From Hypericum androsaemum (taxonomy: Eukaryota > Streptophyta > Magnoliopsida > Malpighiales > Hypericaceae): a stretch of DNA of 64,000 nt. Below the pieces are notes generated by a model, which saw only the letters and a program-made list of their open reading frames with translations, ran no database searches and was not told where the DNA came from. The DNA is taken from the NCBI GenBank assembly GCA_963995505.1, contig OZ023188.1:18799912-18863911 (forward strand), read 5' to 3'. Position numbers and translations under genes: made by a program. Numbering within the stretch: position 1 is the first letter of the stretch; each line of letters begins with the position of its first letter. This document shows positions 45,599 to 58,569 of this stretch, piece after piece.

Positions 45599-46877
45599 TG
45601 TCGATGCCTTCATAGCTCAAAGATGGTCGAAGCGGAACTTGCATTTTGGGTTCATCTGGATCCCCTCCCAAGTCTCTGCGGCATCTGTCATTCTCAAAAC
45701 TAATGGGTCGCAGGTCGATGGCAAGAGCCTTTTTGTGTCCGAGGCCAAATTCGCAAGAAAGGGGACTGCTCGATCTGTCCCTCCCTCCGAGAACTCGGCC
45801 AGGGTCTCTATAGCAGTTGGGGGCTCTGTGCCCCCCGCGGTAGGTCAAGGCAGGGCTTCTCTCCCTTCTCCCGTGGCGTTCTAGCCTCCCGACGAGCTCT
45901 TGGATGAGTGGTTGTACCGCTGTGAAGCGTTGTCTCTTCTAGTTGCTGGGCACTCGTGCTCCGTCGAGGATACGCGGTGCTGGGTCTCCAATCTGAAGCC
46001 TCTTTTCATGGTAATGTGGCAGCATCTCTTGCATGTTGTTGTTAGTTGCCCCATTGCTTCGGGTGCACTCGGTTTGGATGCTTGCCCATTGCCTGCGGTT
46101 TCGCTACCGGTGGCCTCTTTTTTGGATGTTGGGATGGATATTGGTTTGCCCTTGGTTGAAGCTCATGTTGCCGCTGGCCTGGGTGATTTGTCGTTGGATT
46201 TGCAGCCAAATGCTGCAGTGCTTGGGGTTGATGTTGAGGAGCATTCCGAGCCGCAGCTTCCTGCTGCTCCCTCCTCTGACCTCGCTCTGCCTCCTGCACT
46301 TCCTGTGGCTCTTATCCGACTCTTCGGATCGAGTCTGTGTTGAGTTAGTCCCGGTGCCCTGTACTGCTCGCAAGTGGGGTCACTCGGATCTGGTCCCGCC
46401 CCCCACTCGATCTAGTTGCCATGTGCGTCGGCCTATGGAGAAAGCAGCGACTCTCATGATGTTTCCATTGCGGAAGCTGAAGATTATGTCGCCTAAGAAG
46501 CCTAAGGCGATGCTTCCTCTAAGGTCTTTAATCGTAGATATGGATGCTCTAGACGAGGAGCTTCAAGCGGAGGTTTCTGCAGAGGAGGATACGTCAAAGA
46601 TTCTCCATCTGATCAAGGACGCAGGTCGAGGTCTTTGGTGCTTCGATCCTCCTTGATTTGTTCCTGCGTGACGGGTTTCTTGCCCTTCTCTTGGTGTATG
46701 TTTGGTGTATATTTGGTTTTCTTAGTCGACCTTAGGACTTTTTGGTTCGGCCATTTTGGTGACACTTTGGTGTCCGCTATAGATAGTGTTTATCTCTGCG
46801 TTACTTAGATAGACGTTATCTGATGTATTTTGGTGAACTATTAGTGAAATACAACTTTTACTTATTAAAAAAAAAAA
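45381..46877 (+). mobile_element. RRM-bearing LINE (BNR-like L1) ORF1 remnant with poly-A tail
   Basis: The region encodes an RNA recognition motif, SLFVDNLPSLWSYDNFRDFF, VVDAFIAQRW, FGFIWIPSQVSAASVILKTN and SLFVSEAKFARK, then a broken low-complexity region to about 46656. A LINE-like 3'UTR ends in a run of A at 46867-46877. An N-terminal RRM in ORF1 is known from BNR-type plant L1 elements. There is no ORF2, so it is internally deleted. The sequence after the tail, CTTGGCTGAT (46878-46887), also occurs at 44481-44490, so the true left end could be near 44491; this is a candidate target duplication only. Confidence 0.65.
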
Positions 46878-46985
46878 CTTGGCTGATATATAAAGAGCGG
46901 CTCTTCCCCGCTCCCACCAAAATATCCCACTACACAGAAACGCACTTGTTGTTGCAAGGAAAGAGTGACGAAAGGGGAGAGAGAG

Positions 46986-49477
46986 ATGCGGATGACAGGA
47001 GGAGCAGTGGCCGAGGTGTCGTCGGCGGCTGGTATCTCATCATCATCCGCCGGCCTCCGCTCTCCTTTCCTCCCCATCCACCGCTTCCCCTCCGCTCCTC
47101 CCCGTTTCAGGGTACTCTTTGTGTGCGAATTTGTTGTTCCTTGCTCCTTACATGTAAATGAGAAACTTTGTAGGTTTTTTGTGGAAAAGCAAGTGTTTAA
47201 ACTTTCTCCTGCTTGGGGTTTTTGCTTTGTAAAGGTTTTCGGGTCTGGGATGTTGTTAAAAATGCAATCTTTTTGTATGTATATGTTCTTAAATGCCTTG
47301 AACATGGTCTTTGGCCACTAATGGCGTTGGTAATTGGGGCCATATTTCATACTGAAGAAAAGGCGTCGGGAAGTTATCATCTTTGGTATTTTTGCGTGGA
47401 AAGATGAAAAGGGTCTGGGTGCTGTTGGAATCTGGCGATGAAATTGATGAGGTTTTAACTCTGCCTCGACTTTTTGAAACGTTGATGAACTTGTTCGCTA
47501 CTGTCTTGGGAGATATTCTGTTTAGGAGATGAATCCTTTTCCATTGAATTTGTATAGGAACTTGTTTCGTTCAGAATTGAGCAAACTTTGGTCTCCTGTC
47601 TAAAGCTATTTGTCACTGGCATTTGATGTGAACTAAGCTTCCGGCTTCTGTGCTGGTCTGGTTCATTGAAAAGAAAAACACGCAGGCCTCTACGTATTTT
47701 GGGAACACTGAGCATTCAAAGGTGGTTGAAACACATCTCGTTGTTTAGATTACTGATCTTGATGGAATTCATCGTAGATCTGTAGCTTTCGGCACTTGAT
47801 TTGTTTGATGGTTGAAAAAAGTCATAGTAAATGCTGTGTTCGTTTTGTCAACGATCAGTGCATGGTGTACTTGGCTGATTGATTGCTTTGGTCTTCTTAC
47901 GTTATCTTTTCTTTTCTAGAGATACCCTGAATTTGGCCCGAGTAAGCTTGGAACCAGGGGGAGTAACTCTCGGCCAAGAAGCTTAACTGTGAGAGCATCA
48001 AGTGAACCAAGCGATACCCCACGTCCAATTTCTCCAGTTGAGTTTGAGTCACCAATCGGGTTGCTGTTGGCACAAATGCTGCAAACCCATCCACATTTAC
48101 TACCTGCAGCTGTTGACCAGCATCTTGAGAACCTCCAATCTGAGAGAGATGCCCAGAAAGAAGAAACTCCTCCATCTCAAAACCTCTTGTACAAGTCAGT
48201 AATTCAAAGCATACGTGGAACTGCATTGTGAACCACTGAATGTTTTTTTTGGGGTAATTATTTTGTTCATTTTCTCGATATGGTTAATTAAATGTGGTGA
48301 AATGCTACATTACTTCACTGAGTCAGAAAATAGAGAAAGAGACTAAAGATAGTTTCTTCAGCATAATTGGAGCCCGGTATAGATGAGTGCATCCTTGTTC
48401 TTGTCCAAGTTTTATTCACATAATCCATCCTTCTGATCTTAAAAGTGTGTTTTAATGTCAGACCAGTCTATGTGCCTTTTTCAAAACCTAGATGATGTGC
48501 TCTGATTGCCCTCATGTATCTTATCCATCTTTTCATTGCAACTTTTCCTCCTTAAAGCTTTTTGACTGTTTCTGCCTTGAGTCAGAAATTTTATGAGTGC
48601 TGCTTTCTCGATATGATTTATTTGGATTCAAAGTATGGCCTTTGATGAAAATGCTCATCATACACGATGTCTTGATTTTAGGAGAATAGCTGAAGTTAAG
48701 GAGAAAGAAAGGCGCAAGGCACTAGAGGAGATTATGTACTCACTCATTGTGCATAAATTTTTAGATAATGGCATTACCATGATCCCGAAGTTACCTACCA
48801 AATCCTCAGATCCTACTGGACGTGTAGATTTCTGGCCAAACCAGGAAGAGAGGTTAGAATCTGTTCACTCACCTGAAGCGTTTGAGATGATACTGAGTCA
48901 CATATCTACCGTATTAGGGGATAGGGTAGTGGGGCCCGTGGGAACCATTGCTCAAATGAGCAAAGTGAAACTTGGTAAGTTGTATGCTGCCTCTATAATG
49001 TATGGATACTTTCTGAGAAGAGTGGATGAGCGATATCAGCTTGAGAGAAGCATGAAAACCCTGCCGGAGGGTTTGCGAGAAAACCGACAAAAAAGCGATG
49101 ATTCCGAGCCTGGAATAAGGCTGTGGGATCCTTCTCCCTTTCCATCTGATGACAACAAAGAGGGAGACAGTGCAGATAGTCGTGCAGACCCGTTACGGTC
49201 TTATGTGTCGTACTTGGATTCTGAGACACTTCAGAGATATGCTACCATAAGATCCAAAGAAGCCATCTCATTGATCGAAAAGCAAACTCAGGCGCTGTTT
49301 GGGAGGCCTGACATAAGGGTATTGGAAGATGGTTCCCTTGATACAGCAAACGATGAAGTAATTTCACTCACTGTTTCTGGGTTGACGATGCTAGTACTAG
49401 AGGCAGTAGCCTTTGGGTCTTTCCTATGGGATGCAGAAAGCTACATCGAATCGAGGTACCATTTCTTCAACAGCTAA
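46986..49477 (+). CDS. DUF760 plastid protein, UV-B-induced At3g17800-like
   Basis: Three exons (46986-47111, 47920-48194, 48682-49477) join in phase to 398 residues. The first about 60 residues are rich in Ser/Ala/Arg and poor in acids (SSAAGISSSSAGLRSPFL), a likely chloroplast transit peptide. After it come SPIGLLLAQMLQTHPHLLPA, a charged stretch, KERRKALEEIMYSLIVHKFL and KVKLGKLYAASIMYGYFLRR, which are DUF760 blocks; the C-terminal half has SYVSYLDSETLQRYATIRSK and SLTVSGLTMLVLEAVAFGSF. Length and blocks match the plastid protein known as UV-B-induced At3g17800, whose molecular role is not established. The start is the first of two close Mets (MRM). Confidence 0.9.
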
Positions 49478-51248
49478 TGTCTTCGTCATTGGTACTCGTC
49501 CGCAATGTATAGTTTGTGTACTATTTTGTCTTCAATCCGTAGAATTGCAGAATTGCAGACCAGCTGCAAATTCAGTTAACATCAGTTCATGTTGTCCAAA
49601 TGTTGTTGGATTCTTCACATCTGTTTATTTTCATCATTGATATCCAGTTCGCAATTGATTGGTACTCGGGTTGTTGTTTTCGAATGTAGTTCCCAGGTTG
49701 TTCATGAAGCTTGTTTTCAGGTAATCATCTGGCCGCTGCACATGTTTTAGAGCTGTCAAACTCTCAAGTGGCAAAAGAATGATACCCCAAGTGCAATCAA
49801 AGTGTTCTCTGCCTTGTTGCTTTACTCAATAACGTAAATGTAAAATAATTTTTTTGTTCCAAGTTAACCATGTCTTAAATTTGAGCCCCGCAAATGGAGC
49901 AATACTACAATTTAGCAAGGAAAACTTTGTCACCTTTTGTAATTTTGTAGTTTTGTGGCTTTGATGAAGAAAAGCAGAGAACTTTTTTTTTCCTCCCGAG
50001 GAACTAAGCTCGAGTTAGATATCTGTCGGAGTCTGGTCATATCCGTTATTAAGCCGCGTGCCCCATCTGCTACGTTATCTGAAAGCTGACTCTGGAGATT
50101 ATTATAAAGAGATTACTTCTTATTAAGATTTTTGAGCAAATGAAATTTTTTATTAGTATGCCATTTAAAGTTATATCATACCGTTCTCAAATTATCTAAA
50201 TACACGTCGATACGAGAATTTTTTTATTGTGAACGTGAGTTTGGAGATATTTCTTGCACCAATTATGAATGATCATAATCTAGACCACCCATCTTGTGAA
50301 AGCACTAATCAGTGACATCAACATCTTGTCTTATGCAACCCCGTGAGCCCCCATGTCAACACTCTTTGGCTCCTAATTTCTTTCCCTCAATTGGCCTTCT
50401 TCATGTTGCCACAAGTGACTTGCCGGATCTTGTTTCCATATGATTACAATTCTCTTGCAAAACTAGGTTGGTTTCGTGAGCGAGATACATTGCAATCATG
50501 AGAGGTGTTTTCCATTTTCTCGAAAGTGATCATGGAAGAAGTTGAGATTTTAGGAAATTTCTATGTTGCTGATATCATGCTCTGACTTTTTTTTAATCTA
50601 TGATTACTGTACGTTTTGTATCAAACAAATTATTTACATATATAAATATAGCGAGTATGCAACTATCAGAAGAGTCAGTTATAAAAGTGTCAGATAGTGC
50701 TCGATTCTGAAAATCAAAAATTTTAAAAAAAGAGTAAAGTGATTTTAGTTCATGATTACGCCGTTGGAGAAAGGGTCAACTGGAATGATGGGGGAAGTGA
50801 TGAAGAGGAGAGGAGTTTTTCAACATAGTGATCCATGATGAGGGGGGTTCATCATTGAGGATTTTTCTAAAATAAAACTTGGGAGATTATTGTGGTTTTA
50901 ATCAAGGTTATCTTTGGATTAATTAGCTAAATGAACATTCACGTATTAAGTAGTTTAAAGAAAAATTCATCAATCTCAAGCTATTTATTTCTTAAAATTT
51001 GAACCGAATTCAAAATCATCAATAATCTTTCGCCCAGTATGTAGTTTTAGTTTTAATTAGATATTTCAACATAAAAAATTAAGAATAAAACTATATTGGA
51101 TATTTACTAGAAAAACATTTGTCATCATATGTCAGATCAATTCAAACTCATACTTGAATTAATTAATCTTAAATAAACTAGCATCCATATAGACCAATTT
51201 CTCCCATATCCTCGCTCTCTCTCTCTCTCTCTCCTCCCCCATTTCTCC
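49478..51248. other. Intergenic, including the XTH promoter
   Basis: The first about 250 bp are probably 3'UTR of the DUF760 gene. The rest is AT-rich. A CT microsatellite sits at 51215-51233. No gene is recognised. Confidence 0.5.
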
Positions 51249-51256
51249 TATATAAA
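51249..51256 (+). promoter_or_regulatory. TATA box of the XTH gene
   Basis: TATATAAA lies 107 bp upstream of the XTH start codon and just after a CT microsatellite. Transcription would start near 51280. Confidence 0.6.
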
Positions 51257-51362
51257 CTTGCATGAAAAGCAACAGGGAAGAAGATCCAGGAGATAGAGAG
51301 AAGATAAAGGAAGAGAAGAAGCTTAGAGATATTAATATTTTTCAATAAAAGGAGATGATATT

Positions 51363-54300
51363 ATGATAAAAACAATAATAAGATCACCCTTTTTGGGTCT
51401 ATTATTTTTATTTTCTTTATTCTTCTGGGTCACAAATGGGGAATTCAACGTCTCCACCATCTCTTTCGACGAAGGGTACTCTCCTCTATTCGGAGATGGC
51501 AATCTCGTTCGTTCTCGCGATGGTAGAGGTGTCCGCCTCCTCCTTGATCGCTTCACAGGTATCTCTATTTGGGTTCGGTCTGATTCATGTGGTAAAAGAT
51601 GATTAAGCTCGAGAATTAAAAGTTTTAGAAGATCTTAAAAAAGTATGTACAAATACGAGTTCATCAAACCAACTAATTTATTTCTTTTGAATAATTCAGG
51701 TGCAGGATTTATCTCGTCAAAGATGTATAAATACGGGTTCTTTAGCGCCAACATCAAGTTGCCGGCTGAATACAACGCCGGAATTTGCGTCGCCTTCTAT
51801 GTAAGCGATTTCACACTAATGTGTTTCATTTCTGTTTTTTTTAATAAGTAAAATTTATATTCATCCAAAATACCCAAGAGGGTAATTACACCAATATACC
51901 AAGGTACTTCGCCTATGATACTAGATAGACACAAATCAACTCAATGATAAGTGAAATTCAGTACAAAATTCTCAAGTTTTCTCCAAAATATCACCAACGA
52001 AACAATCCTAAAGAATCACCAAGAGCAAGGAGAGAAGAACACGAAGGATCACCAAAATGTGTTTCATTTCTGTTATACGATTTTATATTACATGAAGTTC
52101 AAGCTAGACTTTCATCAATTTATTTTTACTCTTTGTGGCATTTATGTAGATACCATTTGGAAATAGAATAATAGTTATTTTCTTTTGTACTCGTTGTTTG
52201 TGATTGAATAAATATTTAGGGACTCTAAGTCCATCGCTTCTTAAAAAACTCCAACTAATGAAATTGCACCTGATGAAGAAACCAGAGCTCATTTATAGGT
52301 TATTTGCTTAATTAAATTAATTATTTTTTTAGTTTCCCAGTAAAAGGTCCCATGTCCTGAATTAATTTGGTCTCTTTAGTACTTTTGTCCCATGCCTCTG
52401 CATTAGTTACCCGTCACAAAATACATTTTAATTGTTGAAAATTCGTTGCATCCCATCCAGTGTCAAGAAATTTCTCAATTCATGCATCAGATTAAGTCAT
52501 TTAGTCAATAACCAAACCATAATTTTCATCATTTTTAATGGTGGTATATGCATGAACAAAATTAAATAGGCGAATTAAAATTTGTGCAGACATCAAATGG
52601 CGACGTATTTGAGAAAAACCACGACGAATTGGACTTCGAGTTCCTAGGAAACGTCGAAGGGAAGCCGTGGAGGTTCCAGACAAATTTGTATGGCAACGGG
52701 AGCACGAGCCGTGGGAGAGAAGAAAGATACCGACTATGGTTTGACCCTTCCATGGAGTTCCATAGGTATAGCATCCTGTGGACGGCTAAGAACATCATGT
52801 GAGTTGTCTTTTCTATCACCCTCATCTAACTCTTTCTCCCTTTTTAATTTATAAATCCGCGGAGTAATTATTATAACTTAATCAAAAATATGTAATCTAT
52901 TGAATTTGTAAAGAAAAAGTAATTAGATTCCGAGTTAAGGGTACAAATTTGCTTTGACTGAATTAGAAAAACAAAGAAACGACCTCATTTCAGAAAATTT
53001 GTTCGGATAAGAGAAAAATATTGTCCGAGGTCTCTTAGTGAAAATAATTACAAAAAGATTGAATCAATTGATGTGTTAAGTAAAAACTGTGATATCACAT
53101 AACGTTTTAAGTGAAATTTTCCTTTTCTTTATAATTTATCTCTAGTTAAATTAAAATTAGTCGACTATTTAGAGTTGGAGTAGTTTTGTGTTTGTAGTTT
53201 GGTATATGTATCCGTTTCTAAGTAGGATTTGGTCGTCCCCTAACTTTGAATGTTGACGTGGGCTGTTTTTGCATGGATAGCATTTCGTCTGTTTCTTTGT
53301 GTGACTTGTAACGATTGAGTTGTCGCTATTTGACCAAGTTCCATCGGACAATTTTAAAGGCCAATTGCGTATGTGAAATGTTCTAGATGACTAGTGGACA
53401 ATACAAGAACATATGTTTAATTGGGAATATATGATAACATCATTAGGCTTGTTCTTTCAGGATAGATTGGCTTTTTAACACATTGGTGTTTAAATCAACG
53501 ATCATTTAGATTAATTAATTAATAAAATAATTATTTTAATTTAATTTAAAAATCTTAATTATGAATCTTATTTAACCAGTTTGAATTTGAATTAGCCGGC
53601 GTAATAAGTATTCAGTACTATCAACCAAATAATATTGGTGTTTAAATTGTGGCCTAAATTAAGAAAAGAGATGGCTTTAGAGATAATAAGAACTTGATTT
53701 GACACAATTAAAGATATCAACTAAATGACACCGATCGGATAAGCGGATATGGCCAACCGCGTGGCCATGACTAGAACAATCAATAATTATCATCGTTTTA
53801 AGAGATAATATCAATATCTCCTACCAATTTATCATTTTAAGCCAAATTTTAGTCGTATTCCTACCAAACCAGTCCAAGAAAATTAGGCATTTAATTATTT
53901 GATTTTTTTGGGTTTGATTATGTGCAACAGTTCTTGGGTAAGAGATCTTGGAATATATTATATGTAAGCTAACGTGTCATGGGTGCGAGGACAACTATAG
54001 AGCAGGGGTCTATATGAACAATTGTGAATTTTCTATGCAACAAGCGCATCATACAACTAACAATTTGGTAATCTGAAACGAGTAACTGATTTGGTATTTT
54101 TTACTATGTTTGAGGAATGATATGTTTTTTAAGAAAATTTTATTTTGTGTTTTAATATTAACTTCCTAACCTATTTCTGTGTTCTTCGTACACAGATTCT
54201 TTGTCGACGATGTACCGATTCGGGAGGTAATAAGAAACGAGGAAATGGGCGGCGAGTACCCATCAAAGCCAATGCAACTATACGCAACAATATGGGACGC

Positions 54301-54733
54301 ATCAAGCTGGGCAACATCAGGTGGCAAGTACAAAGTCAACTACAAGTATGAGCCTTTCGTGTCTGAATTCAAGGACCTTGTCCTAGAGGGCTGCCCGATC
54401 GACCCGATCCAGCAGACCTCCGACGACGAGGACTGCGCAGCCGTGACGGACATCCGCCTCGACACCTCGGACTATTCGGTGATCACCCGCAGGCAGCGGA
54501 TGGCAATGCGCAGGTTCCGCCAGCGGTTCATGTACTATGCATATTGTTACGATACATTGAGGTACAACATTCCCCCTCCTGAATGTGTCATTGACCCCGA
54601 CGAGAGGGACCGGTTCAAGGACACCGGCCGCTTGAAGTTCGGCGGCAGCCATCCCGCAGGGAAGCGCCGCTCTAGGCGGCGGGGGAGGGCACCACCGGTT
54701 GTTATTACTTCCGATCCTGATGAACAGATGTAG
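51363..54733 (+). CDS. XTH30: Xyloglucan endotransglucosylase/hydrolase, group III-B (XTH28/30-like)
   Basis: Apoplastic GH16 enzyme that cuts and rejoins (or hydrolyses) xyloglucan in the wall. Four exons, 51363-51558, 51700-51800, 52590-52798 and 54196-54733, join in phase to 347 residues. Residues 1-26 are a signal peptide. The catalytic motif HDELDFEFLG at 110-119 carries nucleophile E112 and acid/base E116 and is followed by an N-glycosylation site in GNGST. The C-terminal XET_C domain has FRQRFMYYAYCYDTLRY and ends with a basic Arg-rich tail, a feature of the III-B group. Active-site Leu replaces the common Ile, a mild change. Intron 2 contains a LINE insertion and intron 3 is about 1.4 kb. 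The next gene, CSLD, also makes wall polymer and ends 135 bp away, tail to tail. The paralogue number is from memory of XTH28/30. Confidence 0.95.
51837..52055 (-). mobile_element. 5'-truncated LINE/SINE insertion in XTH intron 2
   Basis: A T-run at the left end (poly-A of a minus-strand insert) precedes a 3'UTR-like sequence. The insert is flanked by a 19-bp direct repeat beginning AATGTGTTTCATTTCTG, at 51818-51836 and 52056-52074, identical on both sides. That is a target-site duplication of an L1-type insertion, and its perfection argues for recent insertion. The tail, read on the minus strand as ttttacttattaaaaa, resembles the 3' end of the RRM LINE at 46.85 kb. Confidence 0.85.
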
Positions 54734-54868
54734 CTAGAGATACTTGTTTTATAGTTCCTTCTATTTATTCGTATTGATGTGCATGAAAATGAATTAAACA
54801 AAAAATCAATATTTCCGCTGTACCTTAGGTATCAATAAAAGAGAGAGAGAGGTGAAACTTGGACCTGG

Positions 54869-57800
54869 TCATCTGATCTGAAATGCCCCTCCAATTTGAG
54901 TACTTTTCGATGGTGGACTAATAGTAACCCACAGCAGAGAGATGCAGATGGAGATGAGGCCCGCCGATATGTAGACGATCGTGGGGGTCTTCCTTTGTCT
55001 CCCCATGAGCCCTCTAGAGAAAGGGTAGAGGTGAGCCAGCACCCAGAAGCTGAAGACCACGCCTCCGACCAGCTTGCTCCATTCAGGAGTGTGTGCATAT
55101 ATGTTCCGGGAAAATCCTGCGGCGATCGCGATCAGGTTCACCATCATGATGGTGCAGGGCGGTATCATCAGCGACGTCCATTTGATGAGGTAGAGGTCAG
55201 CAAACTCGTCGTCGGCATCGTCGCCAGCGGATTTGGACGTTAGAGTGAAGGATATTTCGATGCCTGCGATGACCTTGAGCAGGCCCTGAAGCACGGCTGC
55301 GAAATGAGCACTAGTGCCTCCTATCAGCCAGAACTGCTCATTCCTCCACCACTCCTCCAACGTTATTCCGGACCACTTGATCTCGAGCACGGCGAGGAGG
55401 ACTAGAGTGGTTGTGATGGCAAGGAGGTAGACCAGGAAGTTGACGTCTTCAAGAGACCCAACTATGAATTGATTGGACAAGAGCGAAAGCGCGGGGATGA
55501 AGCAGTATACGATGAGGAAAACCGAAGTGAAAGGGTAAATCCCGACGTTGAGGTACGCGATCCTCTGCAGAAACTTGAGCTTCGGGCCAGCGAGGATCGC
55601 GTTGTTCCGAGAGAAAAAGATCTCTACCGAGCCAGTGGCCCACCTGAGCACCTGATGAAGCCGATCAGTGAGATTAATAGGGGCGGTTCCACGGAAGGCG
55701 TCCCTGTTGGTGACACAATAAACCGATCTCCAACCTCGTTCGTGCATTCTATAACCGGTAACGACATCTTCAGTTACGGATCCGTAGATCCATCCAACAC
55801 TCTGGCCCCACTGAGTCTTGTCTTCGTAGAAGCAGGACACGACATCGACTGCCTCTGCGATTAAGGCCGGATGCAGAGGCTTCCTGGGAGCACTGAGAGC
55901 GCCAGGCGAGCGTCCGTTCTTAACTGATGGATGATCAGCAAGAGGCAGGCCTTGAAATGCTGCCACAGCGATGGACGCACGAAACAAGCTCGAGTTCCCG
56001 AATACTTTTGGCACAAGAAGCACGCGCATTTCGGTTTCCTCGTCATCCATTATGTCGGATAGCTTTGTCTCTGGTGAAGTTTCATAAGGATAAACAGATA
56101 TGGACTTCTTCTGAGGAGGATCATAGCCGTAGAGAGCTATTCGGCGAAAGAGGCATCCGGTTCCGATGTAGACTGGACCCTGAATGCCATCAAGGGCTCT
56201 CATGTTGACATCAAAGAAGACAGTGTTGTGATTGGCATAACGATCAGATGGGTCAATCCCTTCAAACCTCTGTGGAAACTGAACATAGCAGATGTCATCC
56301 CCGTCCCGGTCCATCATAAAGCACATGCCTTCTCTCAGTGCCTCGGAATTGTAGATGTAATGATCGCAGTCGAGGTTAAGAATGAAAGCGCCATTCGACA
56401 TGATTGCCGAGGTTCGGACCAGGGCATTCATTGCACCAGCCTTCTTGTTGTGATCATAACCAGGGCGCTTTTCACGAGATACATACACCAACATCGGGAG
56501 ACGAATGTCGACTTCGTTTAGATTCATCGAACTGCCATCGCCTTCGGTGCCTGTGAGCAGTTCATCGCTAGGAGGCTGCAACATTACTTGAACGACACTA
56601 GCATGATCGCCCCTACCATGTTCCGGAGCTGGAACAGTCCATGTGCCGGGCCAATGCACACGATCAGACATCCAAGTAGCCTTCAAAATCTTAGATCTTT
56701 CAATTGGTTGGTCGTCATTTGCCTCTCTCCACTTCTTCATGGATCTGATTTCTTCCTCAATGTTATAAGCATCAGACCTTCGACGGGTTGAATCAGAAAG
56801 TGCGTTGATACGAACTTTGAACTCTTCGAACTCCCGCTTAATCTTCCTCCGGTCCCTGACAAAATCAGGTTTTATCTTACCCTTGAAGGGGTCTCTCTTC
56901 AAACTGAAATAAGTTTCCGGATTCCTCGGCTCAATGTCATGCTTCCTACAAAATGGAACCCACAAACTTGCAAAACCAGCTGCCTCCGCCATGGCCTCGA
57001 AGGTCAGGATAGAGCCTCCATCATCAGAAACATAACAAGATAGCTTCTCCACCGGATAGTCAACGGCTAGGATCGACAGAACAGTGTTTGCAGTAACAAG
57101 AGGCGGTTCTTTATCCGGATCTGCAGTTGAAACAAAGATATCTAGACCAGGAAGATCAGATTTTCCTGTAGGATTGTATTCGTTAGGAGACTCGAACTTC
57201 TCCTTGAGAATGCCAAGGTCAGCAACTCGATTAATCGGGCAGAGCTTAGGAAGCTGGTCCAACAACCACGTAAACGCGAACCAAATTTCGCAAACCACAG
57301 ACATTCCCCACAACCACATTGCATCTTCATTGGGATTCCTGATCCTCCACAATAAGAACAACGCAAGAGCAAAGATTCTGAACAAGACAATGAGCCTGTA
57401 ACCAGGAGAAATGACAAGTATGAACATAGAGGATCCAATCTCAACAGCAGAGCGAAAATTTTGCAGCAAAACATCTTCTAGAGTAACAGAAACATATTGC
57501 ACAAGTCGAGATCATGGCAAGCAGTCCTAAAAGGAATCATAAAACGGAAATCGACGATGACTGGAACCGAAACAGGGCAGAGCATCAAACATCAAACACT
57601 AGAAAGCATCTACGAACAAGTTGGTCTTTACCTGTAAGTACTAATGATGACAGCAGACATATCAACTCGGCGAGTGAGCGGTCTCCATTGTTTCAAGATC
57701 TCGGAAGAATCAAGCTCGTAAACACGGCCCTTAACCAACGCCTTCTTCGATTTTGCCACGGACAAGCTCCTGATCAGCTCAGGCACATCACCATTCCTCA

Positions 57801-58245
57801 TGTAAGGACCCCTGCAATAGGGACACACCCTATCACCAGAATCAAAAGCCTTCCTGAAACACTCCTTGCAAATTCTACAGCCGCAACTACAGAGGACCAA
57901 CTCCAATCCCCTTCCATCCGTACTCGACACCTCGCGGCTGTAACATCCAGGTACATAACACGGCTCATGGCTAGCCTGAGAGTCGGTCTTCTTCTCCTTC
58001 GAAAGGGCGCGGGTAACGGTATTGTACCCTCCAGTAAACATAGAATTAGACACATTCCTCTCTAACCTGGCGCTCCTAATCTTGTTCAAGGAAGGTGGCT
58101 GGAAATCAGGAGTGGGAGGAAGCTGCACTATATAATTTGCAGATTCTGTAATGCTGCTGATAATTTCACTGTCAAAATCACCATTAGACCTGCTCAAAGG
58201 TTCGATCACTAGCCCGTTGCTAGAGAGACGATCATCAATGTCCAT
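54869..58245 (-). CDS. CSLD4: Cellulose synthase-like protein D (CSLD1/CSLD4-like)
   Basis: Membrane-bound GT2 glycosyltransferase of tip-growing and dividing cells, thought to make a beta-1,4-glucan or mannan-type chain. Exons 57632-58245 and 54869-57395 flank a 236-bp intron and join as [14 protein letters not shown]; product 1046 residues from the Met at 58245. An N-terminal zinc-finger region ([26 protein letters not shown]) precedes two membrane spans. The catalytic series is complete: [19 protein letters not shown] and QVLRW, followed by six or so C-terminal spans. Sequence around [12 protein letters not shown] and [14 protein letters not shown] is closest to the CSLD1/4 clade known from pollen tubes, recalled from memory. 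The N-terminal part is shorter than in typical CSLDs, and the stretch between zinc finger and first span is reduced. An upstream in-frame Met at 58491 lies in a probable leader with an intron. Confidence 0.93.
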
Positions 58246-58560
58246 TTTTAGCTTGGATTCACTAAAAATGGGAACTTGGCTTCTGGGTTGGCTAAAAAAT
58301 ACAAATTTAAAAGGCAGTAGTTGAGAAATTAAGGAAAATGAGTGAACAAAAAAGACCTTACAAGGTCTCTTCAGAGACGAGGGAACCAGTTGATATAGTT
58401 TATCAAGAGGCTGTGCAACTTCGTACTTATGCCCTTTCCTTAGCAATGAAGAAACAATATATATATTAAAGGCAAGCCAGCGAGAAAACATTAGAAGGAA
58501 AGGCCTACAAATCTCCTTTAATTGGCGTTGGTGAAGGTTTGTAGCGAGTGTTGGAGGGTA

Positions 58561-58569
58561 TTATATATA
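58561..58569 (-). promoter_or_regulatory. TATA-like element of the CSLD gene
   Basis: The minus strand reads tatatataa-type sequence here, 316 bp upstream of the CSLD start. It fits a leader of about 285 nt, probably containing an intron between about 58364 and 58288. Confidence 0.4.
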
